DNA of 64,000 nt, from assembly GCF_019740355.2 (NCBI RefSeq), contig NZ_CP091819.1, forward strand, positions 124,001-188,000. Reading direction: 5' to 3'. Source of the stretch: Paracrocinitomix mangrovi (lineage in GTDB: Bacteria; Bacteroidota; Bacteroidia; Flavobacteriales_D; Crocinitomicaceae). Under the pieces are notes generated by a model. The model saw only the letters and a list, made by a program, of their open reading frames with translations. It was not told where the DNA came from and did no database searches. Below are positions 1 to 9,900 of this stretch, piece after piece (position 1 is the stretch's first letter; every line of letters starts with the position of its first letter). The position numbers and the translations under genes are program-made.

Positions 1-325
1 ATCCGCAATTTGATACTTGATTGTCGGTGTACAAATCAATTGTGTCTTTTTTTAAGTTGCCTTTGAATACCTCATTAACCACTAGTTTATAATGAGCAAT
101 TTGTAGAGTTGGTTTCCCTCTTTCTCTGATGACATCAATACCATTTATTTTGTCTCGTATTTGAACCGAATCTATTAGTTGAATTGTATCAACAGAAATG
201 ATGCGTGCAGTAAAAACATGATCCGATTGCTTAATTCCTTCTTGAACTGTAGGAATATTACCTTGTTTTGTTGAAAAGCCTATAAACGTTAAAAGGGCAA
301 ATAGTATTGATAATAAAGATTTCAT
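1..325 (-). CDS. Secreted protein of unknown function, partial (C-terminus beyond window)
   Basis: An open frame starts at the ATG complementary to 323-325 and runs off the left edge after 108 codons. The N-terminus (MKSLLSILFALLTFIGFST) looks like a Sec signal peptide. The visible mature part has the pattern QSDHVFTARIISV followed later by VVNEVFKGNLKKDTIDLYT and then a Cys. This resembles small Bacteroidota envelope proteins with an NTR/TIMP-like fold, but that likeness is only an impression. No lipobox is visible. Function unknown; the end of the gene cannot be seen. Confidence 0.6.
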   Translation of the reverse strand, partial: MKSLLSILFALLTFIGFSTKQGNIPTVQEGIKQSDHVFTARIISVDTIQLIDSVQIRDKINGIDVIRERGKPTLQIAHYKLVVNEVFKGNLKKDTIDLYTDNQVSNCG

Positions 326-345
326 GATCATTGTCAATATAATAA

Positions 346-507
346 CTATCTCACAACATATTCAAGACCTAAGTCCTGCACAAAGGCTTTTAAGTTTTCA
401 AAACCAGTTGAGGAAAGTCCATCAGAAGCATAGAATGGCTTGGTTCTAATGCCTGAACACATAAAACAAACGCTTACTTGTGCAATTAGTTTGTCATCTT
501 TAATAAA
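346..507 (-). pseudogene. Gene remnant with CxxC motif (C-terminal fragment)
   Basis: A 53-codon open stretch ends at TAG (346-348) and is closed upstream by a TGA at 508-510 with no start codon near its beginning. The translation reads like the end of a real protein: VSVCFMCSGIRTKPFYASDG, then ENLKAFVQDLGLEYVVR. The CFMC motif and compact ending suggest the last third of a small globular protein whose upstream part was lost. It lies between two minus-strand envelope genes. It could be a chance ORF, but its composition is protein-like. Confidence 0.4.
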
Positions 508-531
508 TCAAACCACAACATGCTTTGATAC

Positions 532-1014
532 CTAATTATAAATAGGGTCAAGTTCAATTGGTAATCTTTTAATCAAAGTTGATTTAACAAATAAAGTAGG
601 AATGAATAGAATTGTAAGGAAAGCAGTTAAACCCATTAGAACAAACATTATAAAAACTCCAGAATTATTGTTTAACCCGTTCTTTAATATAGCAGATATA
701 CATGCGTAAAATGACATTAGTGTAGCTACTATTCCTATAAATAAAAACAATGGACCGGGCCAAATAGATAATTTCAGAATAGTGCTATTACCTTCTTTAT
801 GTAATTTACCTCTTCCAATGCTAATAATTTGTTTTACTCCTTTTCTATTCAAAACGATATCCATTTTTAATTTTTCAGGAGTTCTTTTATGGGTCCATTC
901 TGCATAAAGAATACCTAAAAATCCAATATTGCCTATCTCGATTTTTTTCTTTTGTCTTAAACTTTCTAAGACAGTTGATTGATTTGAATCTATTGTAATA
1001 CTTACATTGTTCAT
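532..1014 (-). CDS. Hypothetical two-helix inner-membrane protein
   Basis: This is a 160-residue protein of unrecognised family. The first half is soluble and mixed in charge (it contains QKKKIEIGNIGFLGILYAEW). The second half carries two hydrophobic helices, roughly residues 82-112 and 118-145, with a short polar loop rich in Asn between them. No signal peptide or lipobox is present, so the N-terminus is probably cytoplasmic. It lies 6 nt downstream of the secreted-protein gene starting at 1470, so the two are probably co-transcribed. Function unknown. Confidence 0.75.
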   Translation of the reverse strand: MNNVSITIDSNQSTVLESLRQKKKIEIGNIGFLGILYAEWTHKRTPEKLKMDIVLNRKGVKQIISIGRGKLHKEGNSTILKLSIWPGPLFLFIGIVATLMSFYACISAILKNGLNNNSGVFIMFVLMGLTAFLTILFIPTLFVKSTLIKRLPIELDPIYN

Positions 1015-1020
1015 TTCAAC

Positions 1021-1470
1021 TTACCTATAAATCAACACCGATCCACTATTTCTAAGAATACCAAATTCGGTATAATAAAAACTTATTGCCAATCTATCAC
1101 TACTTCCATCAATAAATTTAGAGAGTGAAGTTATCTCCATGCTTTTAGGATCAATCAACTCACCATTTTCATTAATTTCCACCGGAATGTTTTCGGTTTT
1201 TTTTGAATAAACAAAACTAATTTTTGCAGTTGTCATTTGCAAATCTGTTGATTCTCCTTCTTCAGTTTTAGACATGATTTTTATAATCGAAGCATTTATC
1301 AAAAAATCTACATCAACTGTGTCCACCAATTCAATAGAAACCGTAGAGTCATATTTTTCTGAGTAAATGGTTAGGTAGTGTTCCACAGATTTTGGAGTAT
1401 TCTGAGAGAAAGAACTATTGGCTACCAAAGTGAAACACATTAAGAAGGATAATACTTTAGAAGATCTCAT
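1021..1470 (-). CDS. Secreted protein of unknown function
   Basis: This 149-residue protein has a clear signal peptide (MRSSKVLSFLMCFTLVANSS, cleavage near SFSQ) and no lipobox, so it is probably periplasmic. The mature part is beta-rich and acidic, with alternating hydrophobic residues and no Cys. No family motif is recognised. It is the first gene of a probable two-gene unit with the membrane protein ending at 532, with 6 nt between them. The product may act at the inner membrane with that partner; this is inference from arrangement alone. Confidence 0.75.
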   Translation of the reverse strand: MRSSKVLSFLMCFTLVANSSFSQNTPKSVEHYLTIYSEKYDSTVSIELVDTVDVDFLINASIIKIMSKTEEGESTDLQMTTAKISFVYSKKTENIPVEINENGELIDPKSMEITSLSKFIDGSSDRLAISFYYTEFGILRNSGSVLIYR

Positions 1471-1597
1471 AAAACTTGAGTTTTACTAAAGGTAGTTAAA
1501 ATCTGGTGTTGAATCAATTGGAAGGATTTAGTCGCTAACAAAATAATAAGTGGATATGAAATTACCTCTACGTTTTACACAAACAATAACTCAACTT

Positions 1598-1984
1598 TTA
1601 CTTGCCATTTTGAGGTAAAATGGAAGCACATATTTTTATTAGATCATTCAATAATTTTTCTTCATCAATTGGTTTGTGAATGATCTGTAGAGGATCGATT
1701 GAACGTGCGCGATTTACCGTTGCTTCATCAGAATTTCCTGTGATAAATATAATATTTGAATTAAGTTCTTCTTTTATCTTAGCAGAAGTGACAACTCCAT
1801 CTAATTCTCCTTTTATACCTATGTCCATCAATATCAAATCTGGCCTTTTTTCTAATGCCATGCTAATAGCCTTTAAACCAGATTGGGCATGTCCAACTAA
1901 TGTACAGCCAGCCCTTTTTATAATGTTTTCAATAAACATTTTTATAATAATATCGTCTTCTACTAATAGAATATTTAAGGGCAT
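1598..1984 (-). CDS. Stand-alone response regulator receiver (CheY-like)
   Basis: This 128-residue protein consists only of a receiver domain. The acidic pocket is Glu9-Asp10-Asp11, the phospho-acceptor is Asp54 in LILMDIGI, the switch Thr is Thr82 in FITGN, and the conserved Lys is Lys104 in HKPID. There is no DNA-binding or enzymatic output domain, so it should signal by protein-protein contact or serve as a phosphate sink. It follows the PAS/HisKA_2 kinase gene by 9 nt and is almost certainly its partner. Receivers of this kind with HisKA_2 kinases are common in Bacteroidota. Confidence 0.92.
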   Translation of the reverse strand: MPLNILLVEDDIIIKMFIENIIKRAGCTLVGHAQSGLKAISMALEKRPDLILMDIGIKGELDGVVTSAKIKEELNSNIIFITGNSDEATVNRARSIDPLQIIHKPIDEEKLLNDLIKICASILPQNGK

Positions 1985-1993
1985 AATTTTTTA

Positions 1994-3178
1994 TTAAAGC
2001 ATTTCATTAAAACTAATTTTATAGGATGTACCATTTTCGGTATTTAGATAATATTCTCCCTCTAATTGTTGACACAAGCTATCAATTAAAGATAGGCCGA
2101 GGGTGTTTTTTTCAAGGCAAACTTTTTCTCTGTCAAATCCTATTCCGTTGTCTTCAATTGTTAGAAGAAGTGTGGAATCTTGGTTTTGGCTTAAAGTGAT
2201 AGAAATAATAGATGATGTAATATCATTAAAAGCATATTTATAAGAATTTGTCAGGATTTCTGTGACTATAATTCCTAATGGAATGGCTGTATCCATATTA
2301 AGATGGATTTCCGGTATGGACATTTTTAATTTAACTTCTTCATTATTTCCATGAAATGACATAGCTATAGAATTAGCTAATTTTTTTATATAATCTGAAA
2401 TATTGATCTGTGATAAATTATCGGCTTGATATAACAGTTCATGGACCAAAGCCATAGAATTTATTCTGTATTGGCTTTTAACAAAAACTTCTTTAAGATG
2501 TTCGTCTTCAATTTTTGAAGCTTGTAATGACATTAAACTTGTCACAACTTGCATATTGTTTTTTACCCTGTGATGTATTTCTTTTAACATCACATTTTTT
2601 TCATGAAGTGATTGAAGGGTTTTTGATTTAATTTCCTCTTCTGCTTCTACTAAAGCAGTAATTTCATAACGCATTGATAAGTACTTTTGTACTTTGTTGT
2701 TATTAATAAAAGGTACAATTGTGGTAAATACCCAGTAAAAAGAACCATCCTTTTTTTTATTACGAATGTTTCCTTTCCAAATGTTTCCATTTCCAATTGT
2801 TTTCCACAAGTCTTTCCAAAATTCTTTTGGATGAAGATTAGAATTAACGATACTTTGATTTTGCCCTATAAGTTCATCTCTTGAGTATTGGCTTATCTCA
2901 CAAAACAGGTCATTAACATAAATGATATTTCCTTTGAGATCAGTATATGATACAATTGCAGAACTATTTAGCGCATTTTTATAATTTTCAGCAACTCTTC
3001 TTGTTTCTTCAGCTACTTGATTTCTAAGCTCTAGTTCTTCATTTAAATAAAGTAATCCGAATAATATGCCTTGAATTTCAGGATCTTTTTCAAGCAGGAT
3101 TTGTTCATCTGTTAGTTTGAAATCTCCTTGGGCAATTTCCAAAAAATATTGATTAATTATTTTTAAGAGTTTGGTCAT
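1994..3178 (-). CDS. PAS-domain sensor histidine kinase, HisKA_2 family
   Basis: This is a soluble 394-residue kinase with no transmembrane segment. An N-terminal helical stretch (1-65) leads to a PAS domain with PAC end (about 66-180), then a HisKA_2 dimerisation domain with the phospho-acceptor motif EIHHRVKNN (His203 probable), then HATPase_c with N-box IVTEILTNSYKYAF (about 304-317) and G1 box DNGIGF (343-348). HisKA_2 kinases lack the classical HisKA helix pair. Its start overlaps the preceding gene by 20-26 nt and the receiver follows at 9 nt, so the three form one cassette. The PAS ligand cannot be read from sequence. Confidence 0.92.
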   Translation of the reverse strand: MTKLLKIINQYFLEIAQGDFKLTDEQILLEKDPEIQGILFGLLYLNEELELRNQVAEETRRVAENYKNALNSSAIVSYTDLKGNIIYVNDLFCEISQYSRDELIGQNQSIVNSNLHPKEFWKDLWKTIGNGNIWKGNIRNKKKDGSFYWVFTTIVPFINNNKVQKYLSMRYEITALVEAEEEIKSKTLQSLHEKNVMLKEIHHRVKNNMQVVTSLMSLQASKIEDEHLKEVFVKSQYRINSMALVHELLYQADNLSQINISDYIKKLANSIAMSFHGNNEEVKLKMSIPEIHLNMDTAIPLGIIVTEILTNSYKYAFNDITSSIISITLSQNQDSTLLLTIEDNGIGFDREKVCLEKNTLGLSLIDSLCQQLEGEYYLNTENGTSYKISFNEML

Positions 3179-3548
3179 AAAATTTCAATAAAAAATCAAT
3201 GGATTCTTCAAATGTCGTATGAACACTGTAGTTTTTGTATCCTATAAATCCTAATAAAAAAGAAGCAGTTGTATTAGCAAATTGTTTTTTTCCTGAACAA
3301 ATTGCAATGTGATCAAACTTATCTTTTAATTCCTTCATTCTTTTTCTGATGTAGATTCTCATTTCAGTATTGGGTCTGCGTACATTTTCTGTATTAAGCA
3401 CCACACTTTGTTTGGTCTTTCTTTCTTGAAGGAGGAATTCAACTCTTGATAAATAAGCTTTGATATCTTCAAGATCACGATTAGGATTCTGGTCAACTAC
3501 TATAATGTTGTCATTAAATAAATAGACGACCTCGTCAACAGACTTCAT
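3153..3548 (-). CDS. Predicted STAS/SEC14-like (SpoIIAA-like) small protein, kinase cassette
   Basis: This cytoplasmic protein is about 131 residues from the ATG at 3548 (a TTG two codons upstream is possible). The alternating pattern suggests an alpha/beta SpoIIAA-like fold: a strand SVVLNTENV, a long charged helix, a strand with DHIAICSG, a helix with TASFLLGF, then VHTTFEESIDFLL, which resembles the ending of STAS/SEC14-type proteins. The fold is inferred from pattern only. Its 3' end overlaps the kinase start, implying translational coupling, so it may regulate or sense for the kinase. Confidence 0.6.
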   Translation of the reverse strand: MKSVDEVVYLFNDNIIVVDQNPNRDLEDIKAYLSRVEFLLQERKTKQSVVLNTENVRRPNTEMRIYIRKRMKELKDKFDHIAICSGKKQFANTTASFLLGFIGYKNYSVHTTFEESIDFLLKFYDQTLKNN

Positions 3549-3794
3549 TGGCAATTATCTAAAATTGGCATAAATTCTGGGCCTAACAAAATTACGATTA
3601 ATAAGGGGGAATGCTAGGTGATATTAGGGATTTTAGACCAATATTAAATTGTTGTAGACAAACAAATCTAAATTGCACTTTTTTAAACTCAACGATAGTT
3701 TATAAGAGCTAATTTTATAAGTAAAATATAGTGGGTCTCATTCTATTTATGTTCACAAATAACTAGATGATAAAATGTTAAATTTAGTATTGTG

Positions 3795-4682
3795 TCATCC
3801 AACAGTTGAAGCCCTATCAAATCCAACTGTTTCTCTATAAAATTGAGGGGAGACATCTACATTTTTTTTAAAAAATCTACTGAAGTAATATTCGTCATTA
3901 TAACCTAATTCATAGGCGATTTCCTTAATTGTTTTATTGGTTAAATACAATTCTCTTTTGGCTTCCAGTATGATGCGTTCAGCTATTAATTCGGTTAGTG
4001 TTTTATTAAAATGGATTTTTGTGAGTCTAGATAATGCCTTTGGTGTTATAGCAAGCATATCAGCATATTCGCTAGCCGAATGTTTTGACTTGTAATGCTT
4101 TTCAATATAATTCTTCAAATTCTGAAGAATGAAGGGTTCTTCGCTATCAGAGCTTACATTTTTTTTCGTGGTCTGCTGTTCTGTTTTTAATCTTGATGCC
4201 GTGATTAAAAAGATTTTTAAATAGGAAATCAACAATTCATACTGTGCTAAAGCTGACTTTTGCATTTCGTCCTTGAATTGTGTAATGATCATTTCAAAAT
4301 TTGTTGCAGCTTTATCTTCAATTTCAACCGTTGGTGTACTGTAAATATCATTGAATAATACTCCATCACAGGCAACCTCTTTATGATGTTTGTGAATACA
4401 AAAAAAGTCAGGATGAAAATGAATTATCACTCCACTTAATTTAGTTTGAGCTTCAATTAAAAATGGCTGGTAAGGAGAAAAGCATAACATCATATTTTCA
4501 TTAAAAATATATTCTGAAAAATCGGCTTTTAGAATGCCATTACCCTTCTGTATCCAAATAATAGAATAGTAATTTAATCTTTGAACCTGATCAAAAGGGT
4601 TTTCCTCTTCAAAATGACATACTTTAAATGCCAGCTTACCTGTTGTTGGATTCACAAGTGTGAGGTTGTTATTTTGCACCAT
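3795..4682 (-). CDS. AraC-family transcriptional regulator
   Basis: This protein is about 295 residues, taking the ATG at 4682 over a TTG two codons earlier. The N-terminal ~150 residues resemble the cupin-type sensing domain of AraC proteins (a segment with YSIIWIQKGNGILKADF). The C-terminal ~100 residues are the double helix-turn-helix: the first includes YADMLAITPKALSRLTKIHF, and the second carries the signature TIKEIAYELGYNDEYYFSRF. Two short enzyme-like genes lie upstream on the same strand (gaps of about 10 and 56 nt), so it is the last gene of the unit and may regulate its own operon. The ligand is unknown. Confidence 0.92.
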   Translation of the reverse strand: MVQNNNLTLVNPTTGKLAFKVCHFEEENPFDQVQRLNYYSIIWIQKGNGILKADFSEYIFNENMMLCFSPYQPFLIEAQTKLSGVIIHFHPDFFCIHKHHKEVACDGVLFNDIYSTPTVEIEDKAATNFEMIITQFKDEMQKSALAQYELLISYLKIFLITASRLKTEQQTTKKNVSSDSEEPFILQNLKNYIEKHYKSKHSASEYADMLAITPKALSRLTKIHFNKTLTELIAERIILEAKRELYLTNKTIKEIAYELGYNDEYYFSRFFKKNVDVSPQFYRETVGFDRASTVG

Positions 4683-4692
4683 AATCAAACAT

Positions 4693-5112
4693 TTAAAACA
4701 GTTTTCTTTCTGTTTCTTTAATTTTTAAATCGTTTATACTGGCAAATCGTTTTTGCATAAGGCCATTTTCATTAAACTCCCAAAGCTCATTTCCGTAAGC
4801 CCTATACCATTGGTCGTTTTCGTCTTGAAATTCATACTCAAACCTAACAGCCATTCTATTTTCTCTAAAGCCCCACAATTCTTTCTTTAGTTTATAATGT
4901 TTTTCTTTTTCCCATTTTTTGGTTAAAAATGCTATGATCTCTTCTCTACCATTGATAAACTGGGTTCTATTTCGCCATTCTGAGTCTACAGTATAAGCTT
5001 TTGAAACTTTAATTGGGTCTTTAGAGTTCCACGCATCTTCTGCCTTTTGAACTTTTTCAACTGCTGTTGCTAAGTTAAATGGAGGAAGCGGATAACTTTT
5101 TTCTTGATTCAT
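4693..5112 (-). CDS. NTF2-like protein, DUF1348 family
   Basis: This 139-residue soluble protein has the SnoaL/NTF2 cone fold pattern typical of DUF1348: [11 protein letters not shown] at the N-terminal helix, then [34 protein letters not shown] and a closing [18 protein letters not shown]. Family members bind small molecules, but their reactions are mostly uncharacterised. It sits between the AhpD-like gene and the AraC gene on the same strand, which suggests a small stress or detoxification operon. The specific substrate cannot be inferred. Confidence 0.85.
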   Translation of the reverse strand: MNQEKSYPLPPFNLATAVEKVQKAEDAWNSKDPIKVSKAYTVDSEWRNRTQFINGREEIIAFLTKKWEKEKHYKLKKELWGFRENRMAVRFEYEFQDENDQWYRAYGNELWEFNENGLMQKRFASINDLKIKETERKLF

Positions 5113-5168
5113 GATTTAGTATTGAATTAATAAAGGAAATACGGAACTCCATATTTCCTTTATTTGAT

Positions 5169-5714
5169 TTATATGTTTTCGGCTAAAGGGAAATCTACAG
5201 GAACCTTTGTTAGGTTATGCAAGTAATTCATAGCAGTTTTATCACTTACCTGGAGGATTAAATCCACAAGATTTTCTTTGTTATATCCTTGCGCAAAGAA
5301 GTCATTCACATTTTCACTGCTTGCCCTTCCTCTGTTTTTAGTGATATCTGCAGCCAATTTTACTAAAGCGTTCAATTTATTGTTTTCACTTTTTCCTTTT
5401 CTGATATCCAATAATTGATCGTCATTGAATCCGTTCATTTTACCTAATACCAAATGAGCACTTTGGCAGTAAATACATCCATTTACCTGACTTACTATGA
5501 GGTTAACAGCTTCTTTTTCTTTATTATTTAATGAAGTTTTAGCGTTTTGATAGTCCAAAAATCGCTTTAAACCATTGTCAGAATAACCAATAGTGGCATA
5601 GAGATTTGGTACAAAACCTAAGGCTTTGTCTAGATTGTCAAAGATCTCTTGATTGGTTGAATTTACTTCACTTCTTGTTGGAACGTTGAATTCCGTTGCA
5701 GTTAAATTTTCCAT
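5169..5714 (-). CDS. Carboxymuconolactone decarboxylase / AhpD-like peroxidase family protein
   Basis: This 181-residue protein carries the AhpD-type redox motif NGCIYCQSAH (Cys80, Cys83, His87) in a helical context. The preceding segment NNKEKEAVNLIVSQ and the later NELNALVKLAADI-like region fit the carboxymuconolactone decarboxylase fold. Proteins with this CxxC-x3-H motif usually have alkylhydroperoxidase activity. As the first gene of the unit with the DUF1348 and AraC genes, it probably responds to a chemical or oxidative stimulus sensed by that regulator. Confidence 0.9.
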   Translation of the reverse strand: MENLTATEFNVPTRSEVNSTNQEIFDNLDKALGFVPNLYATIGYSDNGLKRFLDYQNAKTSLNNKEKEAVNLIVSQVNGCIYCQSAHLVLGKMNGFNDDQLLDIRKGKSENNKLNALVKLAADITKNRGRASSENVNDFFAQGYNKENLVDLILQVSDKTAMNYLHNLTKVPVDFPLAENI

Positions 5715-5838
5715 TTTGTATTTGTTAAATATTGTTCGTCAATATTGACAATACAAAGTTGAAGCAGAATGCAACGGATTAAAATGGATTATTGTCGTTT
5801 ATGGATGGACGATTTTCTAATTGTAATCAGCTATCCAA

Positions 5839-6822
5839 TTACATTTTTATCAATTTCATTGATTTAGATTGGTCATCTTTTGATACTCTAACAAGATAAG
5901 AGCCTGCTGCTAATGTGGAAATGTTAACAATGTCACCGAGGTAATTACTTTCACTATAAATTATTTTACCAGATAGGTCTAACAACTCCAGATTTACTGA
6001 TTCTTCAATATTTTGGATGGCAAATTCTTCTTTAACCGGATTAGGATAAATTTGAATATTATCCATGCTATTTTCAGTGATTGTCATTCCGGTCCATGGG
6101 GAGGTGTTATAACTTTCTACAAACTCAACAGAACAATCATAATAAACTTTAAAGATCCAATACCTGTGGTAATTACAACTACCCATGAAACAGTTAAAAC
6201 CTATTGAGTAAGTAAGTTGTACATAATCAGGGTATATAGTGTCTTGTATATCAACTGGATCTGGCCATGGATATGAATCTCCTTGCGCTAAATAAACCAT
6301 AGGTGCTTGCATAAAAGCATCAGCCAAAGCAGACATGTTATAACTACTGTCTGATTCAAAAATGGCATAATATGAATAGCTGTTAAAATTGGTCAAGTTA
6401 AGATAATGAGTACTTATTAAGCTATCTATGTAATTATCCCCAGTAGGGATTGAACCAATACTTAAAGAGTCCATCCATGCAAGTGATGAATCTGCTTTAA
6501 CAATTATTCTGTCCAAAATATAAGGTATGGTTGTATGCGCAAAGTAATATCCACCTGTTAGTGAATCTGCTTCCGGAATGTTTTGTGCGTTTTTTACAGC
6601 TATTAATGCATTAAGAGCCGTGTCTGCATGACTTTGAGGAATGTGAATACTGTCTTTATAAGTTAAATTTTCGGCAAAAATCTTTCTTAAAGCGAGTCGT
6701 TTGGCATCCTCCATATACAAGGCTTTAACACTATCTGATGCAAAGCAAGATGATTGTACAATTTGGGCTTGACCATTATTAATAGCAAAGCAAGCTAACA
6801 GTAGGGTTAAATAACTTTTCAT
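5839..6822 (-). CDS. T9SS-secreted protein of unknown function
   Basis: This is a 327-residue protein. A signal peptide (MKSYLTLLLACFAINNGQAQ) precedes about 230 residues of unrecognised sequence rich in Asp, Ser and Tyr. The C-terminal ~75 residues form a type A T9SS sorting domain: IQIYPNPVKEEF, then LELLDLSGKIIYS, and an ending with GSYLVRVSKDDQSKSMKLIKM-like basic residues. It is therefore exported and attached to, or released from, the cell surface. The middle has two Cys in a FNCFMGSCNY segment that could form a disulfide. It is divergent from the SprB-repeat gene at 6973. Confidence 0.85.
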   Translation of the reverse strand: MKSYLTLLLACFAINNGQAQIVQSSCFASDSVKALYMEDAKRLALRKIFAENLTYKDSIHIPQSHADTALNALIAVKNAQNIPEADSLTGGYYFAHTTIPYILDRIIVKADSSLAWMDSLSIGSIPTGDNYIDSLISTHYLNLTNFNSYSYYAIFESDSSYNMSALADAFMQAPMVYLAQGDSYPWPDPVDIQDTIYPDYVQLTYSIGFNCFMGSCNYHRYWIFKVYYDCSVEFVESYNTSPWTGMTITENSMDNIQIYPNPVKEEFAIQNIEESVNLELLDLSGKIIYSESNYLGDIVNISTLAAGSYLVRVSKDDQSKSMKLIKM

Positions 6823-6907
6823 TACAAATCAGACGGAATAAAATTGGTTTGAGTTGCTAATTAGATATGATAATCGATTGAATCAATTGAATTAAAAGTT
6901 TTTTAGT

Positions 6908-6915
6908 CCCCCCCC
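6908..6915. repeat. Homopolymeric C tract upstream of surface-protein gene
   Basis: A run of about eight C residues sits some 57 bp before the ATG at 6973 and 85 bp from the divergent start at 6822. Long C runs are unusual in this AT-rich sequence. Its place in the shared promoter region makes slipped-strand length variation possible, but no variation can be seen from one sequence. Confidence 0.6.
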
Positions 6916-6972
6916 TCTAATACAAACAATTACGTTTAGCTTAGTAAAATAGAAAAGCCTAAAACATCAATT

Positions 6973-9900
6973 ATGAAAAATCTTCGATTACTGCTATTAG
7001 TATTTACATTAGCAATTCCTTTAAATAATCTATTTAGCCAAACCATTTCCGGAACATTTGCAACTGTACCTTGTGACAATGACGGTGTTTTGGATGTGAC
7101 TACAACAGGATTAGTTCCTCCAATAGATTATACATATTATTTGGGAGGAGCTACAATTACTCACCCAGGAGTTGGTTCAACATCAGATCAATTGACCAAT
7201 ATTCCAATGTCTAGCACTGGTTCGATAGCCATTTATGCAACAGACGGAACAAATAGTGCATGGAATAATGTAAGTTATACGTCTGCGTTTGGATTCTATT
7301 TAGGTTCAACAAATGCAGTTTGTCCATCAACTATGGGAACTTTAAACGCGACTCAATTTTCTGGTGGAGCAGGACCGTTTTCATTTTTATGGACAGATAC
7401 GCTTACCTTAAATACTTTATCTGGTAACAATATATCAGCTCCTCTTGGAAATTATAGTTGTGTAATCACGGATGCCGGTTCAGGTTGTGTTTTAGATATG
7501 ACCGATTCTTCTACAGTATCAATTTCTCAAACATCTTCAGTTACAGCTACAACAAGTTCTACTGTTGCAAGTTGCACCAATGGAACTGCAACAGCCACAG
7601 GTACAGGAGGAGTAGGACCTTATACTTATCTTTGGATGAATGGAGCAACAAGTTCTACGATTAGCGGTTTGACTCAAAATAATTATTCAGTTGTAGTTAC
7701 TGATGCTCAAGGTTGTCAATCGCCAACAATTAACATTTTTGTATCACAAAACCCGCTAATTTCAGTTAATACTACAGTAACTGATGCCAGCTGTGTACAA
7801 AATGATGGAAGTATTATAGCTTTTGGTTCAGGAGGAGTTGCTCCTTATACATACGCTTGGAGTAATGGACAAAATACGAATACTGCGAGCAACTTAACAG
7901 GAGGGAGTGTATATACAGTTATTGCAACGGATGCAAATGGATGCATAGGTCAATCCACTTCAGTGGTTGGTACTAGTTCTCCAATTTCAGTAACCTATTC
8001 TTCTACACCAAGTGATTGTACAACGCCAAATGGTTCAGCAACACTTGCACCAACGGGGGGAACACCACCTTATACTTATCAATGGAATACTACACCTGTT
8101 GTAAATACAGCAACTATTTCAAATTTATCTCCAGGGACATATTCTTTTAGTGTAACAGATGCCTTAGGTTGTGTTAATAATGGTTCAGTAGTTATAAGCC
8201 CATCAAGTACAATTAACGCCAGTATTCAGTCTTCAAATGTCGTTTGTCCAAGTACAAGCGGAAATGTTTGGGTTAATGTTTCAGGAACAAATCCTCCATT
8301 TACGTATTTATGGAATAATGCGGCAACAAGTAGTCAAATTTCAACTGTTCCAACAGGTGCCTATAATTGCGTAATTACAGATGCAAATGGCTGTTCGATT
8401 ACAAAGTATAAAACACTTTCAACAACATCTCCTTTAACAATTGGAATAGCCACTACACCTGTTTCTTGTATTTATAATTCAGATGGAGGTGCAACAGCTT
8501 CAGTTTTTGGAGGAACACCTCCTTACACTTATGCATATTCAAATGGCGGAAATTCAGCAACCGTTTCAGGTTTAAGTATGGGAACTCAAACCGTAACTGT
8601 TACAGATGCTAATGGTTGTATTAAAACAGAAACATTTTATATAGGAAATGGCAATACCACAGATGATTGTTATTGTACCATTACCGGAACTGTATATCTG
8701 GATGGAAATAGTGATTGTGTATTTGATACAGGAGAACAAGGAATTCAAAATGTAATGGTGCATTGTTCAGGTTACGGCTATACTTTTACGGATGCTAATG
8801 GAGTGTATAGTTTTCAGGTTCCTACCGGGAATTTTACCATTACAGAGCAAGTTAATGCATATTATCCATTGTCTTCTTGTCAAGCAACAAGTACTAGTGT
8901 AAATGTTGTTGCCGGTTCAGGATGTACAACGGTTGTGGATATTTCTAATGATGTCAATGTGATTAATGATTTGAAAATAACAACTTGCAATTTGAATATT
9001 CCACCCGTACCCGGAAATTATTGGTCTCAGTTGATGATTGTGAAAAATATGGGGACTGTGGTTGAGAATGACATTCAATTAGGATATGAGCATGATGGTC
9101 AGTTGTTTTATGATAATTCAACAATTCCAAATTTTATACAAAGCGGAGGTCCTAATCATTTTGGTGTACAATCAGGTTTTCCGGTTTTAGATCCAAATGC
9201 ATCTACAACAAATTTGGTGTCCTATAATGTTCCTACAAATATTCCATTAGGTACAGGAATTAATCATTATGACTCTGTTGCAAATGCAGCTCCAATTGGA
9301 GTTAATTGGTTGTTGGATTTTACACCATGGAACAATGTAAATCATTTTCAAACAGTTGTAATTGGATCTTATGACCCTAATTATAAAGAAGTTTATCCTG
9401 CGGGAATAGGAACAGAAGGATATATTAGTTCAGATGTAACAGAGTTTGATTATACAATTCACTTTCAAAATGAAGGAACTTATTTTGCACAGAATGTTGT
9501 GATTACTGATCAGTTAGATGGTGATTTAGATTGGACTTCTTTAACACCAGGGTACTCTGACCACAATTATACCATGACCTTAAGTGAAAGTGGATTGATC
9601 ACATTTAATTTTGAAAATATCAATCTACCTTGGAAAAGTGTATACGGAGACGCATTAAGTTCAGGCCTTGTACAATACAGTATACGCAGATTACCGTCAA
9701 ATGCTCAGGGAACAGTTTTTGAAAATACAGCTTCCATTTATTTTGATTACAATGCGCCAATCATAACAAATACTACAGTGAATACCTTAAGTGATTCTGT
9801 TTTTAATGGGGTAGAGGAGATAGCAGTTGAAAAGGAAGATGAGAAGATAACGGTAGATATCTATCCTGTACCTGCACATGACGCTATCACATTTAAAATA

